Origin: an uncultured Methylocystaceae bacterium
Lineage (GTDB): Bacteria > Pseudomonadota > Alphaproteobacteria > Rhizobiales > Beijerinckiaceae
DNA length: 35,042 nucleotides
Reading direction: 5' to 3'
Assembly (NCBI GenBank): GCA_903870245.1
Contig: CAIQCB010000048.1
Coordinates: forward strand, 1 to 35,042
Below are positions 33,201 through 35,042 of the stretch, one piece after another (positions within the stretch are counted from its first letter, which is position 1; each line of letters starts with the position of its first letter). The notes beneath the pieces were generated by a model. That model was not told where the DNA came from and ran no database searches. It saw only the letters and a program-made list of their open reading frames with translations. The translations under genes were made by a program, and so were the position numbers.

Positions 33201-34358
33201 TTACGCGCAATATTGCGACCATGCATCCAGTAACTTCCGTCTCTTATCTAGTGCATCTCCGCGCCTGTAAGCGCCTTCGACTCCTCCGACGACATGCGCT
33301 AGCGCCGCTTCGCAAACCTCCCGAGGGAAGTGCGTTTCATTTCCGGCCCAATCGCGGAAAGCAGACCGGAAACCGTGAACCGTTACCCCTTCGATTTTCA
33401 TTCGACGCAAAACCATTTCCATCGACATATTCGAAAGCGCCTTGCCGCTGGACTTGCCGGGAAAAACAAAATCACCAGTCCGGCCCTTCGCCAGCGTTTC
33501 GAGGATTTCGAGCGCACGAACACAAAGCGGGACACGGTGGGCTTTGGCGGCTTTCATTCGATGGGCCGGGATTTCCCAGACCTTGCCGGTCAGGTCGATT
33601 TCTGACCATCGGGCACCCAATGTCTCGCCGGTCCGCGTCGCAGTCAGGATGCAGAACTCTAATGCCATCGCGGCGAGTGCTTCTCGTTCACGCAATCTAG
33701 CGATAAACGACGGCACTTCCGCATAAGGCATCGCGGCATGGTGGCCTCTAGTCAGCTTTTGCCGCTTCGGGAGCAAGTGCGAAAGATGGCCCCGCCATGC
33801 CGCAGGATTTTCACCGGAGCGGTAGCCCTTCGCCTTTGCAGCGTCCAGAGCGGCTTCAATCCGCCCGCGCAGCCGGCTCGCCGTCTCCGGCGCACGTTGC
33901 CAAAGCGGCGTCAGGATTTCCAGCACATCCGCCGTCTCGATTTCATCCACCGGCTTCGACCGGATGGGCGCGCAATATTCTCGCAGAGTCATGACCCATT
34001 GCGCCTTGTGCTTCTCATTGCGCCATTCCGACGCCTTCGAGGCGATCAGGTCATCGGAAATCTCGCCGAATGTCGGAACACCATGCGCCTCGATTTTGGC
34101 AGCCCTCTTGGCTTCGACCGGCGAGACACCGCCCTTGTGCAAGCGCCGGGCTTCAGCCGCCTTGTCACGCGCTTCCGCCAGAGAAACGACTGGAAAGCTT
34201 CCCAAGCCGATTTCGGAAACCTTGCCGGCGAGCGTGAACCTATAGGCCCATCGTTTCGAGCCGGCCGGCGAGACGACAAGCCACAAACCCGCACCATCGC
34301 CATGCCGGCCCGCCTTTGCCGCTTCTACCTTTTTCGCCGTCAGTTTTCCGCTCGCCAT
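33201..34358 (-). CDS. int: Tyrosine recombinase (P4-type integrase, DUF4102 N-terminus)
   Basis: A 385-residue protein of normal family length. The N-terminal DUF4102-like arm-binding domain reads GDGAGLWLVVSPAGSKRWAY and GLGSFPVVSLAEARDKAAEA. The core-binding SAM-like region follows (PTFGEISDDLIA). Catalytic residues: Arg242 in TATRTGETLGARW, a Lys near 269 (RMKAAKAHR), His328 and Arg331 (HGFRSAFRDW), His355 and the nucleophile Tyr364 (VEGAYRRGD). All are present, so the enzyme should be active. It integrates and excises the element. Repeated CTTACTTT boxes lie upstream. Confidence 0.93.
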   Translation of the reverse strand: MASGKLTAKKVEAAKAGRHGDGAGLWLVVSPAGSKRWAYRFTLAGKVSEIGLGSFPVVSLAEARDKAAEARRLHKGGVSPVEAKRAAKIEAHGVPTFGEISDDLIASKASEWRNEKHKAQWVMTLREYCAPIRSKPVDEIETADVLEILTPLWQRAPETASRLRGRIEAALDAAKAKGYRSGENPAAWRGHLSHLLPKRQKLTRGHHAAMPYAEVPSFIARLREREALAAMALEFCILTATRTGETLGARWSEIDLTGKVWEIPAHRMKAAKAHRVPLCVRALEILETLAKGRTGDFVFPGKSSGKALSNMSMEMVLRRMKIEGVTVHGFRSAFRDWAGNETHFPREVCEAALAHVVGGVEGAYRRGDALDKRRKLLDAWSQYCA

Positions 34359-34385
34359 CGGCCTCGCTCCCCCCGCCCCTCAGGA

Positions 34386-34417
34386 AAAGTAAGCGCACTT
34401 ACTTTCGAACTTACTTT
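34386..34417. promoter_or_regulatory. CTTACTTT boxes upstream of the integrase
   Basis: AAAGTAAG at 34386-34393 is the inverted form of CTTACTTT at 34398-34405 and 34410-34417; the two direct copies are 12 bases apart. The same octamer occurs at 25659-25666 near the other end of the element. They are candidate integrase arm-binding sites or operators. Confidence 0.5.
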
Positions 34418-34526
34418 GTGACACGGATTATGGCATACAACGGCGGGCCGAAAAAGAAAGTATGAAGATAAAACTCATATTTTATTGCGTATTAAAAGGC
34501 ACTCTCGAAACGAGGCGGAGCCTAGT

Positions 34527-34706
34527 ATGGCGGACACCGTCTCCGCCAAGCTACTGTTCGCAAACCCGGAACGGGACGGCGCCAAGGCCAGAAACCCTAT
34601 TAGTTCCGAAGGGTTTGCGAAAACCATCCGAACCTCTCAGACCGCCCGACAGGGCCAAATCCGGTCTGAAAAGCCCCCCAGTTTTATTCCGCCCGAACCT
34701 CGCTAA
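34527..34706 (+). CDS. Small hypothetical protein, 59 aa
   Basis: ATG at 34527 with GGCGGAG six bases upstream. The product (MADTVSAKLLFANPERDGAK, then SEGFAKTIRTSQTARQGQIR) is basic and Ser/Pro-rich with no recognised family. The ribosome-site region is part of an inverted repeat (GGCGGAG at 34514-34520 and CTCCGCC about 20 bases later) that could close over the start. Codon use is GC-rich, like the chromosome side. Confidence 0.4.
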   Translation: MADTVSAKLLFANPERDGAKARNPISSEGFAKTIRTSQTARQGQIRSEKPPSFIPPEPR

Positions 34707-34925
34707 AATTGGTTCTTTCTAAAATTAGTGTTCTTTTTCAATGGCTTATGAATTGATTGTAGACGCCGAGTTTTGTTTGACCCACTCGCCCCCGGTTTCA
34801 CTAAAACCCGTGGTGGGGGTGGTGGGGAGCAGCCCGCATAAGTCGGGAGCATACTACATTTTCCGAGATGCTCGGCATTGCACCTAGAAGGGCAATACTT
34901 AATTAGTCGAGCGTGAAGAACTCGA

Positions 34926-35042
34926 TTACGCACACGCGGGTTGATAATTCTGTGAGCGGTTGAGTGTCTTCAGCACAATGAACCAGGCGCACAAAAGCTT
35001 CAGCCAGGCGAGGACGCGTCGGAAGTTATAGCCGGCAGCCGC
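34926..35042 (-). CDS. IS5-like transposase, C-terminal end, runs off window
   Basis: The minus strand is open from the window edge to a TAA at 34928-34926 and encodes 38 residues, AAAGYNFRRVLAWLKLLCAW followed by FIVLKTLNRSQNYQ. This is the characteristic AAGYNFR...WL end of IS5-family DDE transposases. The rest lies outside the window, so completeness cannot be judged. Confidence 0.75.
   Translation of the reverse strand, partial: AAAGYNFRRVLAWLKLLCAWFIVLKTLNRSQNYQPACA

Larger units (their letters stand above)
25629..34420. mobile_element. P4-like integrative element with integrase, AlpA-like regulator and Toprim-DUF927 replication module
   Basis: The left end is inferred from the composition shift near 25600 and the CTTACTTT box at 25659. 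The right end is inferred from the same boxes (34398 and 34410) just upstream of the integrase. Nearly all genes run on the minus strand from the integrase inward: secreted protein, small membrane proteins, 193-aa unknown, AlpA-like, primase-like, DUF927, downstream unknown. Two genes on the plus strand occupy the left edge. An exact att repeat was not found, so both ends are approximate. Confidence 0.6.

Noticed and set aside
34780-34835. G/C-rich inverted segment GGTTT...AAACC with runs of G
   Set aside because: Considered as an att site, tRNA or terminator; no tRNA fold and no T run, so no claim is made.

Overview
The window looks like a decayed prophage and defence island of an alphaproteobacterium, most likely in the Hyphomicrobiales. 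This rests on the GC-rich codon use of the phage, helicase and replication genes, and on the P2-like tail genes, the DUF4102-type integrase and the DUF927 replication module, which read like those of that order. No rRNA, tRNA or CRISPR array was seen. Patches of AT-rich DNA (about 0.65-2.4, 8.8-10.2 and 30.7-33.2 kb) carry genes with codon use unlike their neighbours, which suggests separate acquisitions.

Layout. 1-636: end of a small terminase gene and a truncated large-terminase gene. 665-2424: a PD-(D/E)XK-type protein and a nucleotidyltransferase-like pseudogene. 2572-6577: a 116-aa gene divergent from a WYL regulator with a small partner, a DUF2779 nuclease-exonuclease, and a 98-aa unknown. 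6766-7831: an intact IS30-family element with inverted repeats and a GAA target duplication. 8011-8387: an IS256 relic. 8840-10191: a PD-(D/E)XK nuclease split into two overlapping genes. 10300-10565: an IS3 relic. 10566-16321: a two-gene AddAB-like helicase-nuclease operon. 16894-17124: a broken copy of phage tail gene X.

17132-21329: a cargo block that replaces almost all of a phage gene D. It holds a DNA-binding-like gene and a four-gene operon encoding a secreted HNH-like protein, a secreted 132-aa protein and two membrane proteins that share Val/Pro/Glu-rich repeats. 21330-21839: the last codons of that gene D, fused in frame to a thermonuclease pseudogene. 22021-22509: small genes. 22698-23934: a second, intact copy of tail genes X and D. 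24274-25301: the wreck of a DISARM defence operon, with helix-turn-helix, DrmMII and DrmC fragments fused by deletion. 25.6-34.4 kb: a P4-like integrative element with integrase, AlpA-like regulator, primase-like protein, Toprim-DUF927 helicase, unknown cargo and a striking array of three GAACCGGTTC palindromes. 34926-35042: the end of an IS5-like transposase runs off the window.

How it fits together. Duplicated phage tail genes border successive cargo modules, so prophage genes appear to have served as landing sites or homology arms for defence-type genes. Several systems are dead (DISARM, nucleotidyltransferase, thermonuclease, tail X copy 1). Others look intact: the AddAB-like pair, DUF2779, the split PD-(D/E)XK pair, the envelope operon and the P4-like element. 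The best candidates for an undescribed system are the 18.26-21.14 kb envelope operon and the AddAB-like pair.
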